Assembly: GCA_910584375.1 (NCBI GenBank)
Contig: CAJUAH010000006.1
Location: forward strand, 11,533 to 75,532
Source: an uncultured Acetatifactor sp.
GTDB taxonomy: Bacteria; Bacillota; Clostridia; Lachnospirales; Lachnospiraceae
Length of the DNA stretch: 64,000 nucleotides
Reading direction: 5' to 3'
Position 1 is the first letter of the stretch, and each line of letters starts with the position of its first letter. Made by a program: the position numbers and the translations under genes. The notes beneath the pieces are model-generated. The model saw only the letters and a list, made by a program, of their open reading frames with translations, searched no databases and was not told the DNA's origin. Positions 25,015-34,758 of the stretch are shown here, piece by piece.

Positions 25015-26898
25015 ATGGAAACAGATCTGACAAGCAAGCTCCCGCTGCGGGAGCATATCAAAAATATTCGCAGGATACTGGGAGTCGTCCGGGAGCTGGA
25101 CAGAACGTATTTCCTGCATCAGGGGATTAAATCTCTGTTGGATGCCGCAAACTCCTATCTGGGACTGCTGCTGTCCGTATATATTCTGGATCAACTGGCA
25201 ACAGGGATTCGTTTCAGGCGGACATTTCTGGCAGCGGCAGTGACCTGTCTGATACTTCTGGTCTTAAGCCTGGGCAGCGGTATGCTGCAAAACCGCCTGG
25301 ATGTGCGCTGGGAGATCGTATACCGGAAATGGGACAGCATAACGGAAGAAAAGATTCTGCAAATGGACTTTTCCAAGATTGACGATCCCAAGACCCGCAA
25401 GATGAGGGAGCGCATCTGGCGGGATAACAATTGGGGAGCCGGTATCAACACGGTGCGCTGGTTTATGCAGAGCATCATGGACGGGGTCTGTCGGCTGGCG
25501 GGGGCTCTGGCGGTGGGAGCGCCGGTGTTTTTATATGTCCTGCGGGCAAAGAACGGGGTTGTTTTCGCGGCGCTGTTTGTCATGGGGCTGGCAATCGCTG
25601 TGGGGAGTGTTATGGGAACTCTCTATGATAAAAAGGTGCAGGAATATATGATGGGAGATCATATAATGGATAAGGAGGAGACGGACGAGGAGAGGATACA
25701 GAACGCGAATCTGGTCTGGGATCTGGCGACAAATTACGGCTATAGCTACCGGGACGGCAAGGACGCGCGACTGTACCGCGGCTACGGCCTGCTGCGTTAT
25801 TGGACGCTGGAAAAGATCGCCAGTCCCGTGTGGATGGGGAAGGTACGGGAAGTTTCCCTGAACAGTGGAAAGAGCAACTTCTGGGGAAATATCCCAGGGG
25901 GGATCGTGGAGTGCGGCTCTTATCTGGTCGTAGGGCTGCTGGCTCTGGCCGGAGTCATGTCTTTGGGCTCGGTGATCCGTTTTGCGGGATGTCTGAAAAA
26001 TATATTTAACACGGCGTCCAATCTCTGCTATCAGATTCCGCAGCTGGCGCTGGGGGCCCGCAGACAGGTGAGTACTCTGGAATTTCTGGAGATTGGGGAT
26101 GAGATGTACAAAGGCAAACTCCCGCTGGAGAAACGAAACGATAATCAGTACCGGATTGAGTTTCGGGATGTATCTTTTAAGTATCCTAATGCGGAGCAGT
26201 ATGCCCTGCGGCATTTTTCCATGGAGCTGAAGGTGGGTGAAAAACTGGCTATTGTGGGCATGAACGGCTCGGGCAAGACCACGATGATCAAGCTCCTGTG
26301 CCGTCTGTACGATCCTCAGGAGGGGGAGATATTGCTAAACGGCGTGGACATCCGCAAGTTCAGGCACGAGGAGTACAGCAGGCTTTTCTCCGTGGTATTT
26401 CAGGATTATCAGCTCTTTTCTTTCCTGCTGGGAGAAAATGTGGCGGTATCTGCCCACTACAGTGAGGAGAAGGTGCGAAAATGCCTGGAGAACGCCGGAT
26501 TCGGAAACAGATTGGAAGAACTGCCCCAGGGACTTCATACCTACGTCTTCAAAGATTATGAGGACGGGGTGGAGTTTTCCGGGGGAGAGGCCCAGAAGGT
26601 GGCCATCGCCAGGTCGATCTACAAGGAGGCGCCCTTTGTGCTGCTGGACGAACCCACGGCGGCGCTGGATCCGCTGGCGGAGTTTGAGATATACCAGCGC
26701 TTTGACGAGATCGTGGAAGACAAGACTGCCATCTATATCTCCCACAGACTGTCCTCCTGCCGATTCTGCGACAAGATCGCGGTATTCCATGAGGGACGCC
26801 TGATTCAACAGGGCAGCCATGAACAGCTGGTGCAGGATAAACAGGGAAAATACTATGAGATGTGGAGCGCCCAGGCACAGTACTATGTGGAGGCGTAG
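25015..26898 (+). CDS. ABC transporter, fused membrane and ATP-binding domains (half 2)
   Basis: 627 residues: transmembrane domain about 20-330, ATPase domain with Walker A GMNGSGKTT (about 415-423), signature FSGGEAQKV (about 521) and Walker B VLLDEPTAALDP. It starts at ATG 25015 after TTGGAGGAAACATAT, 40 bases after the first half ends; the frame is open back to 24733 but that overlaps the first gene. The signature has EA in place of QR, as is seen in one half of many heterodimeric exporters. Confidence 0.92.
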   Translation: METDLTSKLPLREHIKNIRRILGVVRELDRTYFLHQGIKSLLDAANSYLGLLLSVYILDQLATGIRFRRTFLAAAVTCLILLVLSLGSGMLQNRLDVRWEIVYRKWDSITEEKILQMDFSKIDDPKTRKMRERIWRDNNWGAGINTVRWFMQSIMDGVCRLAGALAVGAPVFLYVLRAKNGVVFAALFVMGLAIAVGSVMGTLYDKKVQEYMMGDHIMDKEETDEERIQNANLVWDLATNYGYSYRDGKDARLYRGYGLLRYWTLEKIASPVWMGKVREVSLNSGKSNFWGNIPGGIVECGSYLVVGLLALAGVMSLGSVIRFAGCLKNIFNTASNLCYQIPQLALGARRQVSTLEFLEIGDEMYKGKLPLEKRNDNQYRIEFRDVSFKYPNAEQYALRHFSMELKVGEKLAIVGMNGSGKTTMIKLLCRLYDPQEGEILLNGVDIRKFRHEEYSRLFSVVFQDYQLFSFLLGENVAVSAHYSEEKVRKCLENAGFGNRLEELPQGLHTYVFKDYEDGVEFSGGEAQKVAIARSIYKEAPFVLLDEPTAALDPLAEFEIYQRFDEIVEDKTAIYISHRLSSCRFCDKIAVFHEGRLIQQGSHEQLVQDKQGKYYEMWSAQAQYYVEA

Positions 26899-26914
26899 CC
26901 TGGGCGTTGCGCAG

Positions 26915-28279
26915 TTATCTTTTATCCATGGGCACATAGACCCGATCTTCGCCGATGGACTTGTAGGCGGGGCGGATGATCTTGCCGTTGTTGGCCAGCT
27001 CCTCCAGACGGTGAGCGCTCCAGCCGGAGATTCTGGCGATGGCGAAGATGGGCGTGTACAGTTCCATGGGCAATCCCAGCATATCGTACACAAAGCCGGA
27101 GTAAAAGTCCACATTGATGCTGACGCCCTTATACATCTGCCGCTCTTTTTCGATAATCCTGGGAGCCAGCCTCTCCACCAGGGAGTAGAGCGCAAATTCC
27201 TTTTCCAGTCCTTTCTCCTGGGACAGTTTTTCCACAAAGCTCTTGAACACTACGGCACGGGGGTCGGACTTGGAATACACCGCATGGCCCACGCCGTAGA
27301 TCAGACCCGCGTGGTCAAAGGCCTCTTTGTGCAGCAGGCGCTTTAAGTAGACGGAGACTTCCTCCTCGTCCTCCCAGTCTTTTACGGTCTGTTTCATCTC
27401 CTCGAACATCTTTACCACCTTGATATTCGCTCCGCCGTGACGGGGACCTTTCAGAGAGCCGATGGCCGCGGCGATGGTGGAGTAGGTGTCCGTCAGAGAG
27501 GATGTCACCACATGGGTGGTGAAAGTGGAGTTGTTGCCGCCGCCGTGTTCCATGTGCAGGATCAGCGCGATATCCAGGATCTTGGCCTCCAGCGGGGTGT
27601 AGGAGCTGTCCGGGCGCAGGATATGTAATATATTCTCGGCGGTGGACAACTCCTCCACAGGCTGGTGTATGTACAGGCTGTTGCCGTCGTGGTAATGGCT
27701 GTAGGCCTGGTAGCCGTAGATGCTCAGCAGCGGGAACAGGCTGATCAGCTGCAGACACTGGCGCAGCACATTGGGCAGGGAGGTATCGTCCGCCCGGTCG
27801 TCATAGGAGTACAGGGTCAGCACGCTGCGGGCCAGGGTGTTCATCATATCTCTGCTGGGAGCTTTCATGATAATGTCTCTCACAAAGCTGGTGGGCAGAG
27901 TGCGGTATCCCGCAAGCATCCGCTTGAAAGCTTCCAGTTCGTCATGATCCGGCAGCTTGTCGAAGAGCAGCAGGTATGTTGCCTCCTCAAAGCCGAAAGC
28001 TTCGTCTCTGGGCAATCCGCCCACCAGATCCTTTACATCATATCCCCGGTAGAACAGACGGCCGTGGTCCGGCACGGACACGCCGTTTTCCATTTTGGTG
28101 GCCCGCACATCGGAAATGTTGGTAAGGCCGGCCAGCACGCCCTTGCCGTTTAAGTCTCGCAGGCCTCTTTTTACCTCATATTTCGTAAAAAGCTCCGTAT
28201 CGATGATACCGGCTTTTTCCGTCATGGCGGCCAGTTTTAATATTTCGGGTGTGATCTCGCAGTAGATGTTGTTATCCAT
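26915..28279 (-). CDS. Citrate synthase
   Basis: Condenses oxaloacetate and acetyl-CoA; in an anaerobe this feeds 2-oxoglutarate and glutamate synthesis. 454 residues, the long clostridial form. Active-site features are MEHGGGNNSTF (His), GPRHGGAN (His), GVGHAVYSKSDPRA (His, Asp and Arg region) and SINVDFYSGFVYDMLGLP. GAGAAAGGAGGACTCCT precedes the ATG. Convergent with the ABC genes, only 16 bases apart. 2-methylcitrate synthase activity cannot be excluded. Confidence 0.93.
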   Translation of the reverse strand: MDNNIYCEITPEILKLAAMTEKAGIIDTELFTKYEVKRGLRDLNGKGVLAGLTNISDVRATKMENGVSVPDHGRLFYRGYDVKDLVGGLPRDEAFGFEEATYLLLFDKLPDHDELEAFKRMLAGYRTLPTSFVRDIIMKAPSRDMMNTLARSVLTLYSYDDRADDTSLPNVLRQCLQLISLFPLLSIYGYQAYSHYHDGNSLYIHQPVEELSTAENILHILRPDSSYTPLEAKILDIALILHMEHGGGNNSTFTTHVVTSSLTDTYSTIAAAIGSLKGPRHGGANIKVVKMFEEMKQTVKDWEDEEEVSVYLKRLLHKEAFDHAGLIYGVGHAVYSKSDPRAVVFKSFVEKLSQEKGLEKEFALYSLVERLAPRIIEKERQMYKGVSINVDFYSGFVYDMLGLPMELYTPIFAIARISGWSAHRLEELANNGKIIRPAYKSIGEDRVYVPMDKR

Positions 28280-28799
28280 AGGAGTCCTCCTTTCTCAGAC
28301 GACGGGATATACGTGACAGTCTGTGCTGAAACTGCCGCGACATAAATCCAGGTTTCATAAATATGCATAATAATACCGCTAACAATCTGGAACGCGGCGG
28401 CTGAACCGATATAATCCCCACTTTTACAGCAGTCGGCAATGACAGTAACACTGTCAGTCTGGAACACAACGCGGGCTTGCCGTAAAGAGCGGGCATTCAT
28501 AGCACGGATGACATATGGCCGTCCACGGCCAGGAGTATGTATAGACGTTTACTGTCATGAGATTGCCGCTATAGACATAATATATCCTGCGGCTGATGAC
28601 GGGTAACGGAATGTATTTACAGTGTAACATGGAAGAAGTATAAATTGCAAGAAAAAAAATGATGTTTACATTTTTTTAATATTTATGCAGACAAGGAGTT
28701 TTTTTCTCCGGGGTATGGATTTTTATGGAAAGAAGAGGTAAAATAAGTATGCATGTGGAACGAAGGATCGATTCCATACGGATAGAAGGAGATATGGAT
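28280..28799. other. Intergenic region between citrate synthase and deoC
   Basis: About 520 bases with no convincing gene. It holds palindromes built on one theme: GACAGTAACACTGTC (28441-28455) and TTACAGTGTAA (28617-28627), plus TTTACTGTCAT near 28549. These could be operator sites for either divergent gene. The deoC-proximal 80 bases are very AT-rich and probably contain its promoter. Confidence 0.45.
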
Positions 28800-29447
28800 A
28801 TGACAGATGTACAGGAAATGTTGCGCAAAGTGGATCACACCCAGCTGAAAGCTTTCTGCACCTGGGAGGATATCGAAAAACTGTGCCGTGAGGCGGTCAG
28901 GTATCACACGGCCAGCGTATGCATTCCCCCCTGCTATGTGGGGCGCGTGCATGAGGCTTTCGGCGGACAGGTGACGATCTGCACGGTGATCGGTTTCCCT
29001 CTGGGATATCAGGTGACGGCAGCCAAGGTCTGTGAGGCCAGGGAGGCCATCGCCCAGGGCTGCGACGAGGTGGATATGGTGATCAACATCACCGATGTGA
29101 AGAACGGGCGCTACGATCTGGTGGAGGAGGAAATCCGGCAGGTGAAGGCCGCCTGCGGGGAACATATTCTGAAAGTGATCGTGGAAACCTGTTACCTGAC
29201 CGGGGAGGAGAAGGAGGCCATGTGCAGGGCGGTGACCGCGGCGGGGGCGGATTATATCAAGACGTCTACAGGATTTGGAACCGGGGGAGCCACCCGAGAG
29301 GATGTGCGGCTGTTTCGGGAGCATATCGGCCCCGATGTGAAGATCAAGGCGGCGGGAGGAATCTCCACGCTGGAAGATCTGGAAGATTTTATCAGGCTGG
29401 GCTGCGAGCGGGTGGGGACTTCCCGGGCCGTGGGCCTGGTACAGTAG
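28800..29447 (+). CDS. deoC: Deoxyribose-phosphate aldolase
   Basis: Cleaves 2-deoxyribose 5-phosphate to glyceraldehyde 3-phosphate and acetaldehyde. 215 residues of a TIM barrel: KVDHTQLKAF, CTVIGFPLGYQ, EVDMVINI, the Schiff-base region VIVETCYLT and ADYIKTSTGFGTGGAT with the catalytic Lys. GAAGGAGAT eight bases before ATG 28800 fixes the start; the frame opens at 28725 but the extra 25 residues are not family-like. No other deo genes nearby. Confidence 0.95.
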   Translation: MTDVQEMLRKVDHTQLKAFCTWEDIEKLCREAVRYHTASVCIPPCYVGRVHEAFGGQVTICTVIGFPLGYQVTAAKVCEAREAIAQGCDEVDMVINITDVKNGRYDLVEEEIRQVKAACGEHILKVIVETCYLTGEEKEAMCRAVTAAGADYIKTSTGFGTGGATREDVRLFREHIGPDVKIKAAGGISTLEDLEDFIRLGCERVGTSRAVGLVQ

Positions 29448-29520
29448 GCAGCGGCCATATGCATGACGGAACAGGGCATCTTATATTTTTAAAGTATTTT
29501 AAGAAGAAAGGAAGATATTT

Positions 29521-31347
29521 ATGGAGAACACTGTGATCAAAGAGCGACTTGAGGCGCTGCGCGGGCGGCTGCGGCAGGAGGGGATCGACTATTATCTGAT
29601 CCCTACGGCGGATTTTCACAACTCGGAGTATGTGAACGCGCATTTTACCGTGCGGGAGCATTATTGCGGCTTTACCGGTTCCAACGGCACATTGGCGGTG
29701 TGGCAGGACGGCGCGGCCCTGTGGACGGACGGGCGATATTTTATCCAGGCGGAGCATGAGCTGGAGGGAACCGGCGTGGAACTGATGCGGATGCAGCAGG
29801 AGGGGGTTCCCACCATCGAGGAATTTTTAAAGAGAGAGATGAAACAGGGACAGACTCTGGGTTTTGACGGCAGAGTGGTGCCTGCCAGCGAGGGAATGCG
29901 CTATGAAAAGGCGCTGCAGGATCGGGAGATCCGCTTTGCCTATGACAGGGATATAGCGGGCGAACTCTGGGAGGACAGGCCGCCGCTGCCCGCCGGGCCG
30001 GTGACGGTGCTGCCGGAGGAGGTGGCCGGGCGCGGCACGAAAGACAAGCTGGCGGATGTGCGGGAAGTCCTGAAAAGAGAGGGCGCAGGAAGCTTTCTGC
30101 TGAGCAAGCTGGACGATCTGATGTGGCTGTTCAATATCAGGGGATGCGATGTGGAGTGCAATCCGGTGGCGCTGTCTTATGCGTATATCACGGAGACGGA
30201 AAACCATCTGTTTATTCAGGAGAAAGCGCTCAGTCCGGAGACTCGGGCGGACTTGATCGGCAAACAGGTCACGCTGCATCCCTATGAGTCCGTGGTGGAT
30301 TTTTTAAAGGCGCAGCCCCAGGGGGGCGCGGTGCTGGCGGATCGCAGGCAGGTCAGTTATGCGCTGTACAAAGCGGTGGGCGAGAGACAGCGGCTGGTGG
30401 AGGCGTCCAACCCCACGGAGCGTTTAAAGGCTGTCAAGAATCCTGTGGAACTGGCAAACATGGAGAAGATCTATCTGAAGGACAGCGTGGCGCTGACCAA
30501 GTTTATCTTCTGGGTCAAGACCAATATCGGCAAGATCGAGATCACGGAGATCAGCGCGGCGGATCACCTGGAACAGCTGCGCCGGGCGATCCCGGAATTC
30601 CTGGACCTGTCCTTCCCCACCATATCCGCCTACGGACCCAACGCGGCTATGATGCACTATGAGCCCACGGCGGAGAACCACGCCGTATGTAAGCCGGAGG
30701 GGATGCTGCTGGTGGACAGCGGCGGCCAGTATATGGGAGGCACTACGGACGTGACCCGCACCATTGTGCTGGGGCCTGTCACCGAGGAGCAGAAGATGCA
30801 TTATACGCTGGTGGCGGGAGCCATGTTACAGATGTCGGCGGCCAGATGGCTCTACGGCTGTACCGGGCGGAATCTGGATATCCTGGCCAGACAGCGGCTG
30901 TGGAACGCAGGACTGGATTACCGCTGCGGCACGGGACACGGAGTGGGCTATATCCTGAATGTGCATGAAGGCCCCCAGAGTCTGCGCTGGCAGTATGTAA
31001 AGGGACTGGAGGAAACTCCTTTTGAGGAGGGAATGGACGTGACCAACGAGCCGGGAGTCTACGTGCAGGACAGCCACGGCATCCGCATTGAAAATGTGAT
31101 GGTGGCCAAAAATGACGTAAAGAACGAGTACGGACAGTTCATGCATTTTGAGACGCTGACCTGGGCGCCTATCGACATGGACGCCATCGATGAGAAATAT
31201 CTGACCGAGGAGCAGCGCGTCCTGCTGTACGGATACCAGAAACAGGTATATGAAAAGGTATCCCCCTATCTGACGCCCGAGGAGGCCCAGTGGCTGCGCG
31301 GGGAGACCAGGGTGGACAGCACGGTTGCCCTGAATCCCGCAAAGTAA
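29521..31347 (+). CDS. Aminopeptidase P family protein (Xaa-Pro aminopeptidase, M24)
   Basis: Removes N-terminal residues preceding proline. 608 residues: two creatinase-type N-terminal domains (about 1-310) and a pita-bread M24 domain. Metal ligands are seen as the two Asp of VDSGGQYMGGTTDVTRT, the His in GTGHGVGY, and Glu residues in TNEPGVY and GIRIENV. Cytoplasmic, with a C-terminal extension of the eukaryote-like long form. AAGAAAGGAAGATATTT precedes ATG. Stands alone downstream of deoC. Confidence 0.95.
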   Translation: MENTVIKERLEALRGRLRQEGIDYYLIPTADFHNSEYVNAHFTVREHYCGFTGSNGTLAVWQDGAALWTDGRYFIQAEHELEGTGVELMRMQQEGVPTIEEFLKREMKQGQTLGFDGRVVPASEGMRYEKALQDREIRFAYDRDIAGELWEDRPPLPAGPVTVLPEEVAGRGTKDKLADVREVLKREGAGSFLLSKLDDLMWLFNIRGCDVECNPVALSYAYITETENHLFIQEKALSPETRADLIGKQVTLHPYESVVDFLKAQPQGGAVLADRRQVSYALYKAVGERQRLVEASNPTERLKAVKNPVELANMEKIYLKDSVALTKFIFWVKTNIGKIEITEISAADHLEQLRRAIPEFLDLSFPTISAYGPNAAMMHYEPTAENHAVCKPEGMLLVDSGGQYMGGTTDVTRTIVLGPVTEEQKMHYTLVAGAMLQMSAARWLYGCTGRNLDILARQRLWNAGLDYRCGTGHGVGYILNVHEGPQSLRWQYVKGLEETPFEEGMDVTNEPGVYVQDSHGIRIENVMVAKNDVKNEYGQFMHFETLTWAPIDMDAIDEKYLTEEQRVLLYGYQKQVYEKVSPYLTPEEAQWLRGETRVDSTVALNPAK

Positions 31348-31395
31348 GCGCAGGCGGGGAATTTATAAAAACGGTATTAAATTTATTCTGCTTTA

Positions 31396-31424
31396 TTGAC
31401 TTTTAATCAAAGGTCTGAGATAAT
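31396..31424 (+). promoter_or_regulatory. Promoter of pckA
   Basis: TTGACT 31396-31401 and GATAAT 31419-31424 with a 17-base spacer, 66 bases before the pckA start. Confidence 0.7.
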
Positions 31425-31489
31425 AGAAAAGATTATTGAGGTTGTACCGGGAAACCGGTCAAAATACATCACAAGGAGGACGTATCATT

Positions 31490-33217
31490 ATGTCAACAAA
31501 AGCTTATTATCCGATTAATGAGATCGGCGCTGGAAAGCCCGGTTTCAGCAAGACCCGTTCCATCATTGAGGCTGCTTTTTACACCAACAATGTGGTAAAG
31601 GTCAATACCGTGAGAGAGGCCTATGAGCTGGCAAAGAATTCACCGGGTACCATCGTTACCGATATGCCGGTGTACAGAGCCGAAGAGCAGGGGCTGGAGA
31701 AAGACACCAAGGTGCTGCTGTTCAATGACGGCGCCGTTACCGGACGTTATGCCGCTGCCCGCCGCATCAAGGGGGAGCCGGGCGTGGACGCCGCCAAGCT
31801 GGATAAGGTGGTGATGGACGCCATCTACAGGACCCGCTGGATGACCATGTACCATGCGGAGTGTTTTATCGGCCTGGATCCCGAGTTCATGGTGAAGGCG
31901 CATCTGCTGATTCCCGAAGGAGAAGAGAATCTGCTGTATAACTGGATGCTGAACTTCCAGTATATGTCCGATAAGTATGTACAGATGTACAAAGAGTCCA
32001 AACCTGTGGGTGACGGTAAGGAGCCGGATATCTATATCTTCTCCAATCCTCAGTGGACTCCCGAAGAGGCTCCCGATGTGGATTACAGCTGCTTAAGCGA
32101 TCCTCTGACCCTGTGCTATTTCGATACGAACCAGAACTGTGCCGCTATCCTGGGCATGAAATATTTCGGCGAGCACAAAAAGGGTACTTTGACCATGGCA
32201 TGGGCTCTGGCCAACAGAAACGGTTACGCGTCCTGCCACGGCGGACAGAAGGAGTACAGCCTGGAGGGCGGCAAGAAGTTCGTTGCCTCCGTATACGGTC
32301 TGTCCGGCTCCGGTAAGTCCACGCTGACCCATGCGAAACATAACGGCAAGTATGACGCTTTCGGCGGCATCAAGGTACTGCATGACGACGCATTTATTAT
32401 CAATACCGATACCTGCTCGTCTGTTGCTTTGGAGCCCACCTATTTTGACAAGACCGCGGATTATCCCACCGGCTGCCCCGACAACAAGTTCCTGCTGACC
32501 GCGCAGAACTGTTCCGCTACGCTGGATGAAGAGGGACATATCCAGCTGGTGACTGAGGATATCAGAAACGGCAACGGCCGCGCCATCAAGTCCAAGCTGT
32601 GGAGTCCTAACCGTGTGGACAAGATCGACGCTCCCGTAAACGCGATCTTCTGGATCATGAAGGATCCCACCATCCCGCCTGTAGTGAAACTGAAGGGCGC
32701 CGCGCTGGCATCCGTTATGGGCGCTACGCTGGCTACCAAGACCTCCACTGCGGAGCGTGTGGCTGCGGGTACCGATATGAACGCCCTGCGCATCGTTCCC
32801 TATGCCAACCCGTTCAGAACCTATCCTCTGGTAAACGACTATGAGAAGTTCAAGAAACTGGTGGATGAGAAGAACGTGGACTGCTATATCGTGAATACCG
32901 GCGACTTCATGGGAACCAAGTGTAAGCCTGCGGATACCCTGGGCATCCTGGAGACCATCGTTGAGGGTAAGGCTAAGTTCGAGCAGTGGGGACCTTTCGA
33001 GGATATCGAGATCATGTACGACTGGTCCGGCAGGACTTCCGACGCTTTCAAGCCCGACCTGTCCGACAAGACTTACACCGAGGCTCTGAAGAACGCCATG
33101 CAGAACCGTGTGGATGCGGTGGAAGGTTTCGCCACCAAGAAGGAAGGCTACGACAAGCTGCCTGACGAGGCGTTGGCCGCTCTGAAGAAGATCGTTGACG
33201 AGGCGGCGTCCCTGTAA
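31490..33217 (+). CDS. pckA: Phosphoenolpyruvate carboxykinase (ATP)
   Basis: Interconverts oxaloacetate plus ATP with PEP, CO2 and ADP; gluconeogenic or, in succinate/propionate-producing anaerobes, anaplerotic. 575 residues with kinase-1a P-loop GLSGSGKST (about 267-275) and kinase-2 motif near HDDAFIINTD. Start ATG 31490 has AAGGAGGACGTATCATT; the longer frame lacks such a site. Own promoter and terminator. Confidence 0.96.
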   Translation: MSTKAYYPINEIGAGKPGFSKTRSIIEAAFYTNNVVKVNTVREAYELAKNSPGTIVTDMPVYRAEEQGLEKDTKVLLFNDGAVTGRYAAARRIKGEPGVDAAKLDKVVMDAIYRTRWMTMYHAECFIGLDPEFMVKAHLLIPEGEENLLYNWMLNFQYMSDKYVQMYKESKPVGDGKEPDIYIFSNPQWTPEEAPDVDYSCLSDPLTLCYFDTNQNCAAILGMKYFGEHKKGTLTMAWALANRNGYASCHGGQKEYSLEGGKKFVASVYGLSGSGKSTLTHAKHNGKYDAFGGIKVLHDDAFIINTDTCSSVALEPTYFDKTADYPTGCPDNKFLLTAQNCSATLDEEGHIQLVTEDIRNGNGRAIKSKLWSPNRVDKIDAPVNAIFWIMKDPTIPPVVKLKGAALASVMGATLATKTSTAERVAAGTDMNALRIVPYANPFRTYPLVNDYEKFKKLVDEKNVDCYIVNTGDFMGTKCKPADTLGILETIVEGKAKFEQWGPFEDIEIMYDWSGRTSDAFKPDLSDKTYTEALKNAMQNRVDAVEGFATKKEGYDKLPDEALAALKKIVDEAASL

Positions 33218-33257
33218 GGATGTGTTTTACAGGAGCTTTTGAAAGAGATTAATTAAG

Positions 33258-33292
33258 CAGGGGTCAGACTTTCGGGTCTGACCCCTGTTTTT
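33258..33292 (+). terminator. Terminator after pckA
   Basis: Perfect 12-base stem CAGGGGTCAGAC / GTCTGACCCCTG with a six-base loop and five T. It also faces the convergent lipoprotein gene. Confidence 0.95.
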
Positions 33293-33343
33293 GAGTTCAT
33301 ATGCGAAATAATGCAAAACCGTAAAGGTACAAGAACGGAAAAA

Positions 33344-34267
33344 TTACAGCTCGCTGTAATACTTGGAATAGAGCTCTGTGCCGTCCGCGTTGCGGAAAAT
33401 CAGCTTGATGTCGTCCAATACCAGGCCATAATCCGTCTCAAAGGATTCAAACAGGCTGGAAACCATGCCGGAAAAGGTAGGAGCTACCTGCTCGTCAAAT
33501 ACGCTTGCGATATCCTCCTGACTCAGACCGCTCAGATCCTGCTGTTCCGTGTAGGTATAGTCCATAACCATCACATTGCCCTCTGCATAGAAGTCAATGG
33601 CAAGGCCGGAGGACTCCAGGCTGCTGTTGACAGCGGAGACGATCACATCCTGTTCTTCACTGTTCATCCAGTCTTCCAGAGTGGCATATTCCTGTGAGGC
33701 ACTGCCTGTGGAGGCGTTGTCGGCTGAGGGTACATAGTCCTCCGTAAAGTCCACGGTATACAGGCTGGCGCCGTCGGAATCCAGATATGTGACACGCAGG
33801 GTCTTCACGGACAGATCGTATGTGTCATTGTAATTCTTGATCTCATCCACAAAAGTCTGGTACTGACTGTCCAGGCTGGAGCGGAGAGCGTCGGCGATGG
33901 CGTCCTTATTGGACTCATTGCTCAGAGTTTCCGTTGTGTACTGGTAGGTGTAGATGATGGTGTCCGGCTCTTCCACGGAAATGCTGCATGTGATGCCGGA
34001 ACTTTCAAACATTTTGTTGATGGTTTCTTCCAGAGCTTTGCGGTCCTTGCCATTGTACCAGTCTGACAACGCAGAGGAATTATCCTCGGCCGAGCTTTCT
34101 TCCTCAGAACTGCTTTCCTCCTTGGAAGAGCTATCCTCAGAGGATCTGTCATCTGTTGAGGTGACGGATTCCCGATCCACAGGGCCGGATACCTGGGGGC
34201 TGCCACAGGCGGCCAGACCGAGAGCCAATGTTAATGACAGTGCCATTGCTAAGATTTTCTTTTTCAT
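33344..34267 (-). CDS. Lipoprotein with two DUF4854-like domains
   Basis: 307 residues. Signal peptide with lipobox LAAC (Cys 21), then a low-complexity Ser/Glu/Asp linker (about 35-68) and two tandem domains of about 110 residues, each opening with LSDW/LEDW and ending with a LYT/LYS strand, consistent with a DUF4854 duplication. Surface-anchored, function unknown. Preceded on the minus strand by AGGAGAATATTT and its own promoter. Confidence 0.83.
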   Translation of the reverse strand: MKKKILAMALSLTLALGLAACGSPQVSGPVDRESVTSTDDRSSEDSSSKEESSSEEESSAEDNSSALSDWYNGKDRKALEETINKMFESSGITCSISVEEPDTIIYTYQYTTETLSNESNKDAIADALRSSLDSQYQTFVDEIKNYNDTYDLSVKTLRVTYLDSDGASLYTVDFTEDYVPSADNASTGSASQEYATLEDWMNSEEQDVIVSAVNSSLESSGLAIDFYAEGNVMVMDYTYTEQQDLSGLSQEDIASVFDEQVAPTFSGMVSSLFESFETDYGLVLDDIKLIFRNADGTELYSKYYSEL

Positions 34268-34332
34268 AAATATTCTCCTCTCATAAAAGGTTCATCAGAT
34301 ATAGCAGATGAAACCGTTTGATAAACAGCGCT

Positions 34333-34361
34333 ATTATAGCACATGTATTCTGCATTGACAA
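34333..34361 (-). promoter_or_regulatory. Promoter of the DUF4854 lipoprotein gene
   Basis: Read on the minus strand, TTGTCA (34361-34356) and TATAAT (34338-34333) with a 17-base spacer, 66 bases before the start codon. Confidence 0.75.
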
Positions 34362-34457
34362 TCCCAAATTTTGGTCTCCATTGGAGGCCCTTTGGGGGTG
34401 TTTCTGCCGGAGGGTTGTCAAGTTTGTCAATATTTTGCGTTTTGGGAAAAATTTCAG

Positions 34458-34486
34458 TTGCCAAAAGGCGTTGTATTGGATATAAT
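34458..34486 (+). promoter_or_regulatory. Promoter of the 6S RNA gene
   Basis: TTGCCA 34458-34463 and TATAAT 34481-34486, 17-base spacer. It predicts a start at about 34492, exactly at the 5' arm of the closing stem of the RNA. Confidence 0.82.
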
Positions 34487-34490
34487 AAAG

Positions 34491-34716
34491 TTACCTGGAA
34501 TGTTCGATAACTCTTGTTGTTTTTGAACCTACATTTACTTTAAAAGGGATTCCTATATTGCCAAGTGGCTGTCAAGCCTCCACTCGAGAGAGGATTGCAG
34601 GGGAAGGCAAAAGCCTGGTTGCGGTCACCCACCTAGCGCTGCTAGGAGTCAAAAGGCAAGAGCCGGCATTTCGGGGTAATTACGAAGGAAAAGGGCAGTC
34701 CTTGGGACTGCTCTTT
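34491..34716 (+). ncRNA. ssrS: 6S RNA (global regulator of RNA polymerase)
   Basis: No ORF with a ribosome binding site is present, yet there is a strong promoter and a terminator. The ends pair: TTACC..GAATG at 34491-34502 with CATTT..GGTAA at 34668-34680, closing an RNA of about 190 nt. Interior blocks TTTTTGAACCTACATT, AAAAGGGATTCCTATATTG, TTGCGGTCACCCACCT and AGGAGTCAAAAGGCA match the clostridial 6S RNA pattern as I recall it. The terminator hairpin (AAGGGCAGTC / GACTGCTCTTT, 34691-34716) follows. 6S RNA mimics an open promoter and binds the housekeeping holoenzyme. Confidence 0.83.
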
Positions 34717-34758
34717 ATATATTGGGAAAAGAATATTATGGTCTGGGGGAATTAGGGT

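Noticed and set aside
28237..28500. Short minus-strand frames upstream of citrate synthase
   Set aside because: They overlap the citrate synthase start and its ribosome binding site, and look random in composition.
34558..34755. Small protein in the 34.5-34.75 kb gap
   Set aside because: It has no ribosome binding site and lies inside a promoter-to-terminator unit whose sequence and pairing fit 6S RNA.
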